The notes: a model not told the origin generated them from the letters alone. 64,000 nucleotides of DNA from JAADHX01 sp964569385 (GCA_964569385.1 CAZMUM010000004.1:1-64000); one strand, 5' to 3'. Numbered from the stretch's first letter, positions 53,193 through 62,819 are shown. Translations and numbers: made by a program.

Positions 53193-53236
53193 TCCCAGCA
53201 CTGACGCCTATCGGCGTACTTGTGTGGCCACACCTT

Positions 53237-53271
53237 AAGACGGACGGTTCCTTCATGGGATCGTCCGTCTT
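53237..53271 (+). terminator. Terminator after the first flagellin
   Basis: Perfect 10-base arms AAGACGGACG (53237-53246) and CGTCCGTCTT (53262-53271), followed by a T-rich stretch. It lies 45 bases after the stop. Confidence 0.75.
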
Positions 53272-53385
53272 TGGAGTTTTAGATTTGTACCAATCAAACA
53301 CTTAGGTGTCATCCATCACTGACGACGGACTTCTTTGTAGTCGAACGGACTCGACTTCAGTTAAATCACACATGGAGGTGTGTCA

Positions 53386-54210
53386 GTGACACGAATAAAT
53401 CAGAACATTGCGGCGTTTAACGCCTACAGAAACCTTTCAAAGACGAACAACATGATGGGCAAGTCCCTCGAGCGGTTGTCTTCTGGTTTCCGTATCAACC
53501 GTGCTGCCGATGATGCAGCCGGCCTAGTCAAATCTGAACGGCTTCGTTCAGAAATCAACGGCACCCGCCAAGCAATTCAGAACGCACAGGACGGCATCAG
53601 CTTCGTACAAACGGCTGAAGGCGCCCTCGGATCAGTTCACGCGATCCTCCAGCGCATCAGAACCCTGTCTATCGATGCGGCTAACACCGCAACGTCAGAC
53701 GGCGTGCCCCAGAAATTGGAGATCGACGAGCTCCTAGCGGAGATCGACTCGATCGGTTCCCGGTCAACATTTGCCGGCAACACCGTATTCCAGGACTACT
53801 CCACCACATCTCTGACCTTCCAGGTCGGAGGCAATGCTGGTGCGATAAACCGGATGGAAGTCAGCACGGATCTGACGTTGGCGTCCAACGCAGTGTTCGG
53901 TGCTGACCTGTCAGCAATAGACGTCACCGTCGATGCCGACACCGCAATTACCGCTCTTGACGCTGCCATTGGCAATGTCTCGACGGTTCGTTCAACCCTT
54001 GGTGCTACCCAGAACCGTATGGAATTCACCATTTCAAACCTTCAGGTAGCTCAAGAAAACCTGTCCTCGTCTGAGAGCCGCATTCGCGACACCGACATGG
54101 CCCTCGAAATGGTTGAGTTCACACGCAACCAAATCATGGCCCAAGCCGGTACAGCGATGCTCGCCCAGGCGAACCAGGCGCCGCAGTCGATTCTGCAACT
54201 ACTCGGCTAA
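53386..54210 (+). CDS. fliC: Flagellin (second copy)
   Basis: 274 residues from GTG 53386 with GGAGGTG upstream; GTG 53380 is in frame. The first 60 residues and the last 75 are nearly identical to the first copy, also at silent sites, while the middle differs more. That pattern shows recent duplication or gene conversion of the conserved ends. No sigma28-like promoter was found before it. Confidence 0.95.
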   Translation: MTRINQNIAAFNAYRNLSKTNNMMGKSLERLSSGFRINRAADDAAGLVKSERLRSEINGTRQAIQNAQDGISFVQTAEGALGSVHAILQRIRTLSIDAANTATSDGVPQKLEIDELLAEIDSIGSRSTFAGNTVFQDYSTTSLTFQVGGNAGAINRMEVSTDLTLASNAVFGADLSAIDVTVDADTAITALDAAIGNVSTVRSTLGATQNRMEFTISNLQVAQENLSSSESRIRDTDMALEMVEFTRNQIMAQAGTAMLAQANQAPQSILQLLG

Positions 54211-54254
54211 AAGCCGGTTGAGCTGTGGTAGCACACTGCTCGCGCACCCTCCTA

Positions 54255-54303
54255 AGTCGGCGAGAGCTTCGACGGACTTGAAACGTCAAGGTTCTCGCCG
54301 ACT
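54255..54303 (+). terminator. Stem-loop between second flagellin and fliS
   Basis: Perfect 11-base arms AGTCGGCGAGA (54255-54265) and TCTCGCCGACT (54293-54303), with an inner CTTGA/TCAAG hairpin. No strong T-tract follows, so it may attenuate rather than stop transcription. Confidence 0.6.
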
Positions 54304-54328
54304 ATGAAGTGGGTAACGCGTTAGCTCC

Positions 54329-54751
54329 GTGAGCCCTGTTCAACGGGTCAACCCATCACTTGAGTTTCGAGGACTTGTGCGAGATCACTACCTTCAGCAG
54401 TCAGTAGCGACAGCCAGCCCGGCCCGCCTGATCACAATGCTTTACGACCGTTTGTTGGTAGCCCTTGAGCGATCGGAACAGGCGATCGACGTGAGGGGCG
54501 ACCATGAGGTCGCCCATGACGAACTGGTCAGAGCTCAACGAATAGTGGATGAACTTCGATTCTCCCTCGACGCAGAAGCTGGCGGCGAGGTGGCACAGAA
54601 CTTGCGGGCGCTGTACGACTTCAGCCACGAGAAGCTGCTGAGAGCAAACCTCAACAAGGACACGAGGGATCTGGCCTCGATAGCCAAGATTTTCAGAGAA
54701 CTTCGCGAGGCCTGGTTTGAGTCAGTAGAACTGGGCCAGCACGTCAGCTAG
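54329..54751 (+). CDS. fliS: Flagellin chaperone FliS
   Basis: 140 residues. The FliS pattern is clear: YLQQSVATASPARLITMLYD near residue 21, then LVALERSEQAID, AQRIVDELRFSLD and NLRALYDFSHEKLLRAN. It binds the C-terminal helix of flagellin in the cytoplasm to block early polymerisation. Start GTG 54329. Confidence 0.93.
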   Translation: MSPVQRVNPSLEFRGLVRDHYLQQSVATASPARLITMLYDRLLVALERSEQAIDVRGDHEVAHDELVRAQRIVDELRFSLDAEAGGEVAQNLRALYDFSHEKLLRANLNKDTRDLASIAKIFRELREAWFESVELGQHVS

Positions 54752-54862
54752 TCGGGTCATCTGAGACAGAACTCCTTACTCGGCGCGTACGTTCGTCGAC
54801 CTTTCAGGAACAACCCATACGGATGACCACGATGGTCTCCGGGTAAGCCATGGAGGGATATC

Positions 54863-55684
54863 GTGCGGATAAACCAGAACCCGGCAGCCTTTTCTGCCTA
54901 TAGAAACCTGACCGCGAACACAACGATGGCCAATAAGACGCTCGAGCGGCTTTCATCTGGTCAACGGATCAATCGCGCGACCGACGATGCCGCGGGTCTC
55001 GTTCGGTCCGAAAGTCTCCGCACTCAGGTAAGCAGCACTATCCAAGCCACTCAGAACGCCCAGGACGGCGTGAGTTTTCTTCAGACCGCCGAAGGTGCGC
55101 TCGGTGAAGTCCAATCGATGTTCCAACGGATGCGCGTGCTCGCAATCGATGCAGCGAACACAAGCTCAACTACCGGTGAACCCCAACAAATCGAAGTGCA
55201 AGAACTGATCGACGAAATTGGTGCCATTGGTGCCAGAACCACCTTCGCCGGCACTCGCGTCTTCCAAGATTTCACGGCAGCGCCGCTTGTGTTCCAGATC
55301 GGCACTGGCTCGGCACCCGGTGATCGACTCGAGATTACCGACGACCTTCGCACCGATGCAGCAGTATTCGCCGGTGGAGTGTTATCGACACTCGACCTCG
55401 CCAATGATCCCGACGGAGCGATTACTGCTCTCGATAGCGCCCTTGGCGAGATATCGGCCATACGCGGCAACCTCGGCGCAAAAACGGCCCGGCTAGAGCA
55501 CTCGATCGACAATCTGCTGATAGCGCGAGAGAATCTCAGTGCGTCGGAGAGTCGCATTCGCGATGCAGATATGGCCCTAGAGATGGTCACACTCACCAGC
55601 GCTCAGATCCTGTCGCAGAGCGCGATTGCCATGCTCGGTCAAGCCAACACGACACCGCTAGCGGTGCTCGAACTTCTCAACTAA
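54863..55684 (+). CDS. Flagellin (third, divergent copy)
   Basis: 273 residues from GTG 54863 with GGAGGG upstream. It has the same short flagellin form (RINQNPAAFSAYRNLTANTT; end MLGQANTTPLAVLELLN) but differs through most of its length from the other two, unlike their near-identical ends. It may be a minor or special filament subunit. It follows fliS by 110 bases. Confidence 0.92.
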   Translation: MRINQNPAAFSAYRNLTANTTMANKTLERLSSGQRINRATDDAAGLVRSESLRTQVSSTIQATQNAQDGVSFLQTAEGALGEVQSMFQRMRVLAIDAANTSSTTGEPQQIEVQELIDEIGAIGARTTFAGTRVFQDFTAAPLVFQIGTGSAPGDRLEITDDLRTDAAVFAGGVLSTLDLANDPDGAITALDSALGEISAIRGNLGAKTARLEHSIDNLLIARENLSASESRIRDADMALEMVTLTSAQILSQSAIAMLGQANTTPLAVLELLN

Positions 55685-55708
55685 GCAGCAACTACACCAA
55701 CTACCGAC

Positions 55709-55734
55709 TCAACTAGTGCAGCGGCTCCGCCGAT
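55709..55734 (+). promoter_or_regulatory. Sigma28-like promoter before fliD
   Basis: TCAA (55709-55712), 16 bases, GCCGAT (55729-55734) followed by AG. Same spacing and motif as the site before the first flagellin. It lies about 60 bases before ATG 55794. Confidence 0.55.
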
Positions 55735-55793
55735 AGAAATCTAGAGGACGATCGTCAGCCAAGGTGCGTCGATCATAGGAATCGAAACCTTCA

Positions 55794-57689
55794 ATGGTCT
55801 CCCCAACATTCAGTTTTAGCGGCATCGCATCGGGACTAGATACTGACGCGATCGTCAACAGCCTGATGCAGCTTGAGCGGTTGCCGATTGGGCGGCTGAA
55901 TGCTCAACGGGCCGACTACAACGCCAAGCTGAACGCTTGGACCTCGATCACCACCAAGCTGTCGGACTTTCGAACGAGTGTCGATGATGCGAGATCTACC
56001 GCCGACTTCAACGGGTTTGTGGCGGCGTCATCATCTAACGAAGATGCCGTTACCGTGAGCCTCGACGGCAGCCCGACTCCCAGCACTCTCAGCGTCAGCG
56101 TCGAACAACTCGCCGCAACCCATCAGGTTGCTACGGGCATGGGGTTAGGCGAGTCCGACGCCTTGGTAGGCACGGGAACATTTACTTTGACCGTTGGCGG
56201 GACGCCGACCGACTTCACAACCGACTCTGCAACAACACTTGACCAGCTTGCCGCAAACATATCTTCAGCCGACCTTGGCGTATCCGCTTCGGTGATTCAG
56301 GTATCTGAGAATGACTATCGGCTGCTACTGAGCGCCTCCGAATCAGGCGCTTCAGCAAGCTTCACCGCATCCAGCGACATACCGGCCTTCGGGGCTATCG
56401 ACACGTTGGCCCAGGGCCAAGACGCAATCGCCAGACTCGGCGACCCTACTACCGGCCTCCAACTCACTCGATCCACGAACGTGTTCACCGATGTCATCGC
56501 CGGTGTGTCGTTCACCGTCCGCTCCACCACGTCAGCACCGGTCGACATAGTAGTTAGCCGCGATGCCGACGCGGCCTTCGAAGCCGTCAAAAGCGTGTTC
56601 GATTCGGCCAACAGCCTTCTGACCGAAATTGGAACCCAGACTCGCTACAACGCTGCGTCAAACCGAGCTTCACCACTAACCGGGGATCGCACAGCTCGGG
56701 ACATGACGTTGTCTCTTCAGGCTGCGCTCAGCGAACTCGTGCCCAACGGTGGTGAGTTAACCGCCATTGGCCAGATCGGTGTGTCCGTCCAACGCGATGG
56801 CAGCTATGAAATCGATGAAGATATTCTACTTGCCGCGCTTCAGACCGATTTCGACAACGTCGTATCAATGTTCGTTCAGGACAACGCCGCCACCAATCCT
56901 AACCTGACCATCCTCACCACGAGCAGCTCGACCGTGTCTGGGTCGTACGACGTCGTCGTCGACACCGCCCCTGAATCTCCCGAGATTGCTGGCAATATGT
57001 ACCAGGCCAGCGCCCTCACCGAGGACTTCAACGTTCAGTATGGAGGCATCGATGCAGCTATCTCGGTACCACTCGGATCAGATCTCAACCAGGCAATTAC
57101 GGCAATCAGACAAGGCCTGGACTCCGCAGGGCTTAGCCAAGTCACGGTTGACAGCATCGACATAGGCGGCGGAGATGTCGGCCTCCGCATCAGCGTCCCG
57201 ACAGATTTTGGCATCGCAGCCCAACTCTCGATAACAAACGACGACATGTTCGGGCTAAACGGCACCGCTGCTGGGGTCGACATCGTCGGCACAATTGGCG
57301 GCGAGGCGGCTTCGGGGGTGGGCAATCTCCTGGAAACAACTTCGGGAGACCCGAGCGGCCTCAAAATTCGTGTTTCCGTCACCGCGGCCGAGGTAGGAGG
57401 CGGCGGATACTTGGTTGGAAGCGTCGCAACCAGCCAGGGCCTTGGAAGTCGGCTGGATACCTGGCTCGATCGATACGAGGGAATTGATGGGTCGATTACC
57501 AGGGCCCGAGGTGAGTGGGATACCAGAATCGAAGATGCCGACAACAGTATCGAGGGCTTCGAACAGCGGATGATTCTTCGAGAAGCCACTCTTCGGCGCG
57601 AGTTCACCACCATGGAACAAGCACTGGCACAACTACAGAACCAAGGCAGTTTCATCACCGGTCTGCTACCAGGCCGGAACTCGAGATGA
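55794..57689 (+). CDS. fliD: Flagellar filament cap protein FliD
   Basis: 631 residues. N-terminal FliD_N pattern: SFSGIASGLDTDAIVNSLMQ, then WTSITTKLSDFRTSVDDARS and SVEQLAATHQV. The C-terminal helix region (LDTWLDRYEGIDGSITR, then REATLRREFTTMEQALAQLQ) matches FliD_C. It caps the filament tip and folds incoming flagellin. Its stop overlaps the start of the next small gene (ATGA). Confidence 0.93.
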   Translation: MVSPTFSFSGIASGLDTDAIVNSLMQLERLPIGRLNAQRADYNAKLNAWTSITTKLSDFRTSVDDARSTADFNGFVAASSSNEDAVTVSLDGSPTPSTLSVSVEQLAATHQVATGMGLGESDALVGTGTFTLTVGGTPTDFTTDSATTLDQLAANISSADLGVSASVIQVSENDYRLLLSASESGASASFTASSDIPAFGAIDTLAQGQDAIARLGDPTTGLQLTRSTNVFTDVIAGVSFTVRSTTSAPVDIVVSRDADAAFEAVKSVFDSANSLLTEIGTQTRYNAASNRASPLTGDRTARDMTLSLQAALSELVPNGGELTAIGQIGVSVQRDGSYEIDEDILLAALQTDFDNVVSMFVQDNAATNPNLTILTTSSSTVSGSYDVVVDTAPESPEIAGNMYQASALTEDFNVQYGGIDAAISVPLGSDLNQAITAIRQGLDSAGLSQVTVDSIDIGGGDVGLRISVPTDFGIAAQLSITNDDMFGLNGTAAGVDIVGTIGGEAASGVGNLLETTSGDPSGLKIRVSVTAAEVGGGGYLVGSVATSQGLGSRLDTWLDRYEGIDGSITRARGEWDTRIEDADNSIEGFEQRMILREATLRREFTTMEQALAQLQNQGSFITGLLPGRNSR

Positions 57690-57997
57690 CCCCACAGACT
57701 CCGGACCTGTCCTGGGATGATCTACTCGACGACTACGAGGATCGCATTGACGCCATTTGGTCCGCTCTCGAAGACGATGGCGAGCTGAACACTCCGATGT
57801 TCGTGTATCCCGCAGGAGTTGTTGGTACCCCTACAGCCAAACAACAGCAACGGTTCGCGGACCTTCAGACCGATGCCACAGACGCTGCCGTTGAGCTGGG
57901 CAACCGCCTCGAAGTCAACCGGTCAGAGCACTCTTCACTTCAACTCGGTTCCAAGGCTCGGCGCACATATGTAGGGGCCCAACGCCTAGGGCGCTGA
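57686..57997 (+). CDS. Small protein downstream of fliD, FliT-like position
   Basis: 103 residues from ATG 57686, which overlaps the fliD stop. It is acidic at the N-terminus (LSWDDLLDDYEDRIDAIWSA), helical and lacks a membrane segment. In many operons this place is held by the FliD chaperone FliT; sequence alone does not confirm it. Confidence 0.65.
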   Translation: MTPQTPDLSWDDLLDDYEDRIDAIWSALEDDGELNTPMFVYPAGVVGTPTAKQQQRFADLQTDATDAAVELGNRLEVNRSEHSSLQLGSKARRTYVGAQRLGR

Positions 57998-58145
57998 CGT
58001 TCGAGCGGCGTCAGAGAATTCGAGTTGTTCAACCCGCCGAACCCTTGACCACGTGATCAAACCGTCGACCTAACCAGCACAACAAATCCGTGCTCATGGA
58101 CGAGCCCTAGTGCAGGCGACCTCGGGTCGCGCAGGTACTCATCTA

Positions 58146-59753
58146 ATGGCCGAACCGTCCACAACACCCAAAGATCGCCTTGCGATCATGGTCCAGGCAC
58201 TGCCGCTGGCCCACAAGGTTACGATCGGTGCCGCGGTTGCTGTAGTGGCGTTGTCAGCGGTGATGTTCTTCCAGTGGATCAGCTCGCCATCGTATTCGGT
58301 GTTGGCATCGGGCATCGACTCAGAAGAACTAGCAAACATCACAACCGAGCTTGACCGGCTAAGCGTCGACTACCAGGTCGAGGCGGCAGGCACCCGTGTA
58401 ACCGTCGCCAGAAGTCAGTTAGGCACGGCCATGGCCGGGCTAGGTGCAGCCGGCATCGCGACCAACGAAAATCCCGATCGTATTGGTTACGAATTGCTGG
58501 ACAATCAAGGTTTGGCGGTTAGCTCGAACCTCGAACGCATCAACGTTCAACGGGCCCTTGAGGGCGAACTCGGCAGAACCTTGCGAGACTTTGATCGAAT
58601 CACCGCGGCGACTGTTCATCTTGTAGTTCCAGATACCGGCCTCTTTGGCGACCCGAATGCAGCCGAAGCATCGGTCGTGCTCGATGTCCCCACCGACTTC
58701 ACTCTGGGTGAAACCGATGCCGTTGCAGCCCTCATAGCCGGCTCAGTGGAGAACCTCGCCATCGACGACGTAACCATTGTTGATCTTCAGGGCCGCACTC
58801 TAAGAGTCGCTGCCGATGGCACCGATGCAACCACCGCCAACGGTCGCGACGTCCTGCGGACCATCGAGTTCGAACAGCGGCTCGAGAGCGACATAACCAG
58901 GCTTCTGTTGACGACAGGCGCTGGCGACCGGGCAACCGTAATGGTCAGAGCCGAGCTGAACTTCGACAGAAGCGAATCGCGAACCGAAACGTTCGATAAC
59001 ACAAGCCAGATAGCAATACGCGAGAGCTCGTCGAACGAGACGTTTACCGGGCCAGGGTCAGAAGCGCCCGGTGGAATTGCCGGTGTCGACGGCGACACCG
59101 CCGACACCGCCGACGGCGAAGGAGCGATCGACTACAGCAAGATCGACACCGCAACCGAGTACGGCGTCAGCAACGTGGTTACGAGCACTATCAACGCGCC
59201 GGGTGACGTCGAGTCAATCCACATCGGAGTTGTTGTGGACGATGGGTCCATTACTGGCGCAGCGGTACCAGAAGCAGCAGTTCTTGAAGCCTTGATCTCG
59301 GCCGGAATTGGTCTACGTCCTGAACGAGGCGACACCCTGTCGGTTACCGCCACTCCTTTCCCCGAGGTTTCGGAGTCTGCTAACGGCTCATCACTTCTGG
59401 ACACAGTCGCGGAGCCAGCTGCGGCTAGCCCTCTCGCTCTAATCCCCCAAGCTGTGGGCGGTCTGGCCATTGTCATAGCCGCTGTCGGCCTACTTTTGAT
59501 GTCCCGCCGTAAGAAGCTGTCTGCCGCCGACGACGGTGACGTTGACCTTCGTGATGAGGCCGCCGCCCTACTGGCAGGTCCAACTGCTGGCGGGGCCCTT
59601 GATCCGGGTTCAGCTGGCGAGCTACCCCGTGGCGTTGGCACGACCGAAGAAACCGCCGGTCAGACAGGAGTTCGTGGTGACGTGATTGATTTGGTCCAGC
59701 GTCAACCTGAAGATATGGCTGCGCTGCTTCGCGGTTGGCTCGCTGAAGGCTGA
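58146..59753 (+). CDS. fliF: Flagellar M-ring protein FliF
   Basis: 535 residues from ATG 58146 (GTG 58110 is in frame). TM1 at about 27-45, then the ring-building motifs VLASGIDSEELANITTELDR and RINVQRALEGELGRTLRDFD, plus ASVVLDVPTDFTLG. TM2 is at about 440-460, and a C-terminal tail follows for FliG binding. It forms the MS ring in the membrane. No fliE precedes it here. Confidence 0.93.
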   Translation: MAEPSTTPKDRLAIMVQALPLAHKVTIGAAVAVVALSAVMFFQWISSPSYSVLASGIDSEELANITTELDRLSVDYQVEAAGTRVTVARSQLGTAMAGLGAAGIATNENPDRIGYELLDNQGLAVSSNLERINVQRALEGELGRTLRDFDRITAATVHLVVPDTGLFGDPNAAEASVVLDVPTDFTLGETDAVAALIAGSVENLAIDDVTIVDLQGRTLRVAADGTDATTANGRDVLRTIEFEQRLESDITRLLLTTGAGDRATVMVRAELNFDRSESRTETFDNTSQIAIRESSSNETFTGPGSEAPGGIAGVDGDTADTADGEGAIDYSKIDTATEYGVSNVVTSTINAPGDVESIHIGVVVDDGSITGAAVPEAAVLEALISAGIGLRPERGDTLSVTATPFPEVSESANGSSLLDTVAEPAAASPLALIPQAVGGLAIVIAAVGLLLMSRRKKLSAADDGDVDLRDEAAALLAGPTAGGALDPGSAGELPRGVGTTEETAGQTGVRGDVIDLVQRQPEDMAALLRGWLAEG

Positions 59754-59761
59754 TCTGATAC

Positions 59762-60772
59762 ATGTCTGAAGCAGCCACCATGACGGGCAAACAAAAGGCC
59801 GCGGCCCTACTTATCGCTATAGGCCCCGATGAGGCGGCCGGTCTCCTTTCGTACATGGAAGAGGTCGAAGTCGAGTCGATGGCCCAAGAGATCGCTCGGC
59901 TTGGCCGCGTGGCTGGTGGCACGCTCGATGGGGTACTTGAAGAGTTCTGGAACACCGCAGCTGGCGAAGACGGCGAAGTCCTCGGCGGAATCGACTTTGC
60001 CAGGACGCTGCTCGAGACGTGGCAAGGCAGCCGCAGCGACGAGATGATCCAACGTCTGCTCGACGCGGCCCAGAACCGCCCGTTTGGTTTCCTAGCCCAG
60101 TTTGAAGCAGAACAAATCGTCCGATTCATCGTCGATGAGCATCCTCAGATAGTCGCTCTGGTTATCAGTCACCTACCGACTCATCTGGGCGCCGACATCA
60201 TCAGCAGCTTGCCCTCAAGCTTGCAGGGCGACGTTGCCAAACGAATCGCCAGGCTCGAACCGGCAACACCCGATGTAATCAGGACCGTCGAAGTCTCGCT
60301 TCGAACCCGCCTTGGCAATGTGACCGGAGCCGACCTGGCCACAGGCATCGCCGGGGCTGAGGGTCTGGCAATGTTGCTTAATAGCGCAGATCGAACCACT
60401 GAAAAGTCGATAATGACACATCTCGGCGACAACGACCCGACACTCGCAGAAGAAGTTAGGGCCTTGATGTTCGTGTTCGAAGACATCGTCGAGATGACCG
60501 ACAAGGACCTCCAGGAAGTTCTACGCATCGTGGACACCAAGGAGCTTGCCCTCGCCCTAAAGGGAGTGAAGCCCGAGGTGAAAGATGCTGTCTTCCGCAA
60601 CCTGTCCGAGCGGGCAGCAGAGGCCCTAGGAGACGAGCTCGAATTCCTAGGCGCGGTGAAGGTCAGCGAAGTCGACGCCGCCCAAACCGCGGTCGTGACC
60701 GTTATTCGCCAACTCGAGGAGGAAGGCCGCATTACGATGCGAGCTGGTGCCGACGGCGGCCTGATCGAATGA
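59762..60772 (+). CDS. fliG: Flagellar motor switch protein FliG
   Basis: 336 residues. N-terminal FliF-binding part (TGKQKAAALLIAIGPDEAAG), middle EHPQIVALVISHLP of the EHPQ motif, and the C-terminal torque domain with MFVFEDIVEMTDKDLQEVLR and AVFRNLSERA. It couples stator motion to rotor rotation. It overlaps the fliH-like gene by four bases. Confidence 0.95.
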   Translation: MSEAATMTGKQKAAALLIAIGPDEAAGLLSYMEEVEVESMAQEIARLGRVAGGTLDGVLEEFWNTAAGEDGEVLGGIDFARTLLETWQGSRSDEMIQRLLDAAQNRPFGFLAQFEAEQIVRFIVDEHPQIVALVISHLPTHLGADIISSLPSSLQGDVAKRIARLEPATPDVIRTVEVSLRTRLGNVTGADLATGIAGAEGLAMLLNSADRTTEKSIMTHLGDNDPTLAEEVRALMFVFEDIVEMTDKDLQEVLRIVDTKELALALKGVKPEVKDAVFRNLSERAAEALGDELEFLGAVKVSEVDAAQTAVVTVIRQLEEEGRITMRAGADGGLIE

Positions 60773-61464
60773 GTCAGCCTCCGGCTACACGACACACGCG
60801 TCCGACTGTTGTACGCGCCGCTCCAAGCAATTCCATCAATGTGTCGAGCCATCCAACGGTGCTCCGCGGGACAGCAATCAGCTCGCTGCCAAGCAAGGAC
60901 GACCCGGCTATTCCCAGAGCTCGTTCCGTGGCTCAGCCTTCACCAGAAACGGTTCTCAGGCTCGACCCCGACCTAGCCGCGCACGTCCAGAGCCTTGTTA
61001 CCACCGCTGCCGACGACGCGTACGCCAGCGGTGTAGTTGATGGCCGGACTTTCGCAACTGAGCGCATCGACACACTGACACGAGCCATAGACATCTCGAC
61101 TGAGCAAGTTCGCTCGCTCACAGTGGACCATCGAGGAGCGTTTACCGACGACGTGGCATCCCTCGCAGAGTCAATCGCTGCGGTGGTACTCGACAGAACA
61201 CCACACGATGGTGGACAAGCCGTTCTTGAAGCTGTTCGCGCCGAATTCTCAAACCTCACCGACACCGCCATAACACTGAGCGTGCACGTTGATGACATGG
61301 CCGTGGTCGCCGCAGGCATCACCAGAGACGGCGTAGAAATCGCGGTGGACCCAAAACTTCAGCCCGGCGAAGTGGTGATCTCCACACAGTGGTCGACAAT
61401 CGAGCGAACCCGATCTGAAGCGTGGTCGGCCATTCGTGCGGCACTCGCAGACGACGACGCCTAG
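60769..61464 (+). CDS. fliH: FliH-like flagellar export regulator
   Basis: 231 residues. A disordered N-terminus of about 60 residues precedes a helical stretch (about 75-130) and a C-terminal alpha/beta domain (about 140-230) with VASLAESIAAVVLDRTPHDG and LQPGEVVISTQW. FliH inhibits and positions the FliI ATPase. The assignment rests on position after fliG and the general domain pattern. Its stop overlaps the stop of the antisense GGDEF gene. Confidence 0.75.
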   Translation: MSQPPATRHTRPTVVRAAPSNSINVSSHPTVLRGTAISSLPSKDDPAIPRARSVAQPSPETVLRLDPDLAAHVQSLVTTAADDAYASGVVDGRTFATERIDTLTRAIDISTEQVRSLTVDHRGAFTDDVASLAESIAAVVLDRTPHDGGQAVLEAVRAEFSNLTDTAITLSVHVDDMAVVAAGITRDGVEIAVDPKLQPGEVVISTQWSTIERTRSEAWSAIRAALADDDA

Positions 61465-62063
61465 AGAACGAGAACGCTCTCGTCGCCACGCTCCAGCAAA
61501 TCGTCAATCGAATTGAAGATCGTCTCGACCTCGATCGCCGACTCGGATCGGGCTATCGACACCGACGCAAACAACGCCCTCAAATCGACGTCGACGGTTG
61601 CCGCAGCAGTCATGGCTCGTATCGTTGCTGTGGTTCGGTCGGTTACCGTCGCAACATGGTCCGTAGGAACATTGGCGAGGATAACCATAAAGGTGGTCTC
61701 GTCCAGACGACCAACCTGATCAACATCGCGAAGGCAGGCGGCTAAAAGCGCGCCAAGGTCGCGTACGGCGTCGAGTCTGTCTCGCGTGAGATCGAGGCCG
61801 GCGAGTTCGGCGAACCTCACACCAACCACGGCAAACGGTTCGCCCATCCTCACGAGACGGTGAAGTGCCATCTCGATGGAGTCGACTATGCCAGTTCGAT
61901 TGGCGAGCCCAGTGATGCTGTCGGTAGAAGACATCACGGCTAGCTGCAAACGAAGATGCGCATTCTCTTCTTCGAGCGTGACGACCCGGGCACGGAGCCC
62001 GTCAGTGTCGTCAACAGCCACTGTTCCCGCCTGCTCACGAAGATCGATTGAGTTCTCTTTCAT
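61461..62063 (-). CDS. Degenerate GGDEF protein with intact I-site, c-di-GMP receptor candidate
   Basis: 200 residues from ATG 62063 with GGAGGGAAT upstream. A short coiled coil (about 25-50) leads into a GGDEF domain that starts SSTDSITGLANRTGIVDSIE. The catalytic motif is lost (RLDETTFMVIL instead of RxGGDEFxxxL), but RDVD lies exactly five residues before it, the position of the c-di-GMP-binding I-site RxxD. Such proteins bind c-di-GMP without making it. It is antisense within the flagellar block, ending on the fliH stop. Confidence 0.75.
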   Translation of the reverse strand: MKENSIDLREQAGTVAVDDTDGLRARVVTLEEENAHLRLQLAVMSSTDSITGLANRTGIVDSIEMALHRLVRMGEPFAVVGVRFAELAGLDLTRDRLDAVRDLGALLAACLRDVDQVGRLDETTFMVILANVPTDHVATVTDRTTATIRAMTAAATVDVDLRALFASVSIARSESAIEVETIFNSIDDLLERGDESVLVL

Positions 62064-62160
62064 ATTCCCTCCAAGGGAGCCAGTACCCAACTGGACTCCG
62101 TCATCTTTACCGCAAGTCGACTGGCGACTGGTGCGATTAAGTAGTTATCCAAGACAATTT

Positions 62161-62196
62161 CCTAGAACAATTTCTCTAGGCAAGTTTCGCCTAGAG
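62161..62196 (+). promoter_or_regulatory. CTAGG inverted repeats before flgN-flgK
   Basis: Perfect 8-base arms CTCTAGGC (62174-62181) and GCCTAGAG (62189-62196) with a 7-base loop; an additional CCTAGAA lies at 62161. Between the divergent GGDEF and flgN-like genes this may be an operator. No sigma28-like promoter was found here. Confidence 0.4.
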
Positions 62197-62243
62197 GGTT
62201 CGCCGGGCTTGATCGGTCCGTCAGGCGGTCGACGTAGTCCATT

Positions 62244-62819
62244 GTGACACTGCAAACCGCCGATGAGCGGGTATCTAGCCCGATGCTGCCTTGCGCAGAC
62301 TCTCTCGGGAGTTCACTCGATGAGCTGATCGCGCACTTAAACGACACCATCGAATCTCTCCGGGAGGTCGAGTACCGCGCAACAGTGCTCCGACTCACTG
62401 CATCGGCCGACGATCGTTCCCAGATGGAAGGAGCGATCGAACAACTGGCGCTGGCCTTGGCGGACCATCGCTCGTGTGCCGCAACGCTGGACAAGTTCTC
62501 TCAGCGAGTAGCACAGGCGTTACAACTCGGACCTCGCGAACATTCTCTCGCGACCTGCGCAGAGCGCGCTCCAGAGCAGTGGCGCGACAAACTGGCAAAG
62601 GGAATGACACATCTCCGCCAAATTGCGGAACGAACCAGGCAAGAACTCCGGCAAGCCGAAAGTGCTTCTCGGTCGAATCTACATATGACCGAAGCTTCCA
62701 TACACGAGCTCATCGGACCCGACGCCACCGTCGAGCCAATAGTCACCGAGGCTCAAGTGACCTACGACGCCACTGGTCTCAGGTCAAACAGACCACGCCT
62801 CTTGGACGGGCGGATTTAG
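62244..62819 (+). CDS. flgN: FlgN-like chaperone
   Basis: 191 residues from GTG 62244. Largely helical (LDELIAHLNDTIESLREVEY, MEGAIEQLALALADHRSCAA, IAERTRQELRQAESA), the usual make-up of FlgN, which carries FlgK and FlgL to the export gate. It ends two bases before flgK. The assignment is mostly from structure class and position. Confidence 0.7.
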   Translation: MTLQTADERVSSPMLPCADSLGSSLDELIAHLNDTIESLREVEYRATVLRLTASADDRSQMEGAIEQLALALADHRSCAATLDKFSQRVAQALQLGPREHSLATCAERAPEQWRDKLAKGMTHLRQIAERTRQELRQAESASRSNLHMTEASIHELIGPDATVEPIVTEAQVTYDATGLRSNRPRLLDGRI

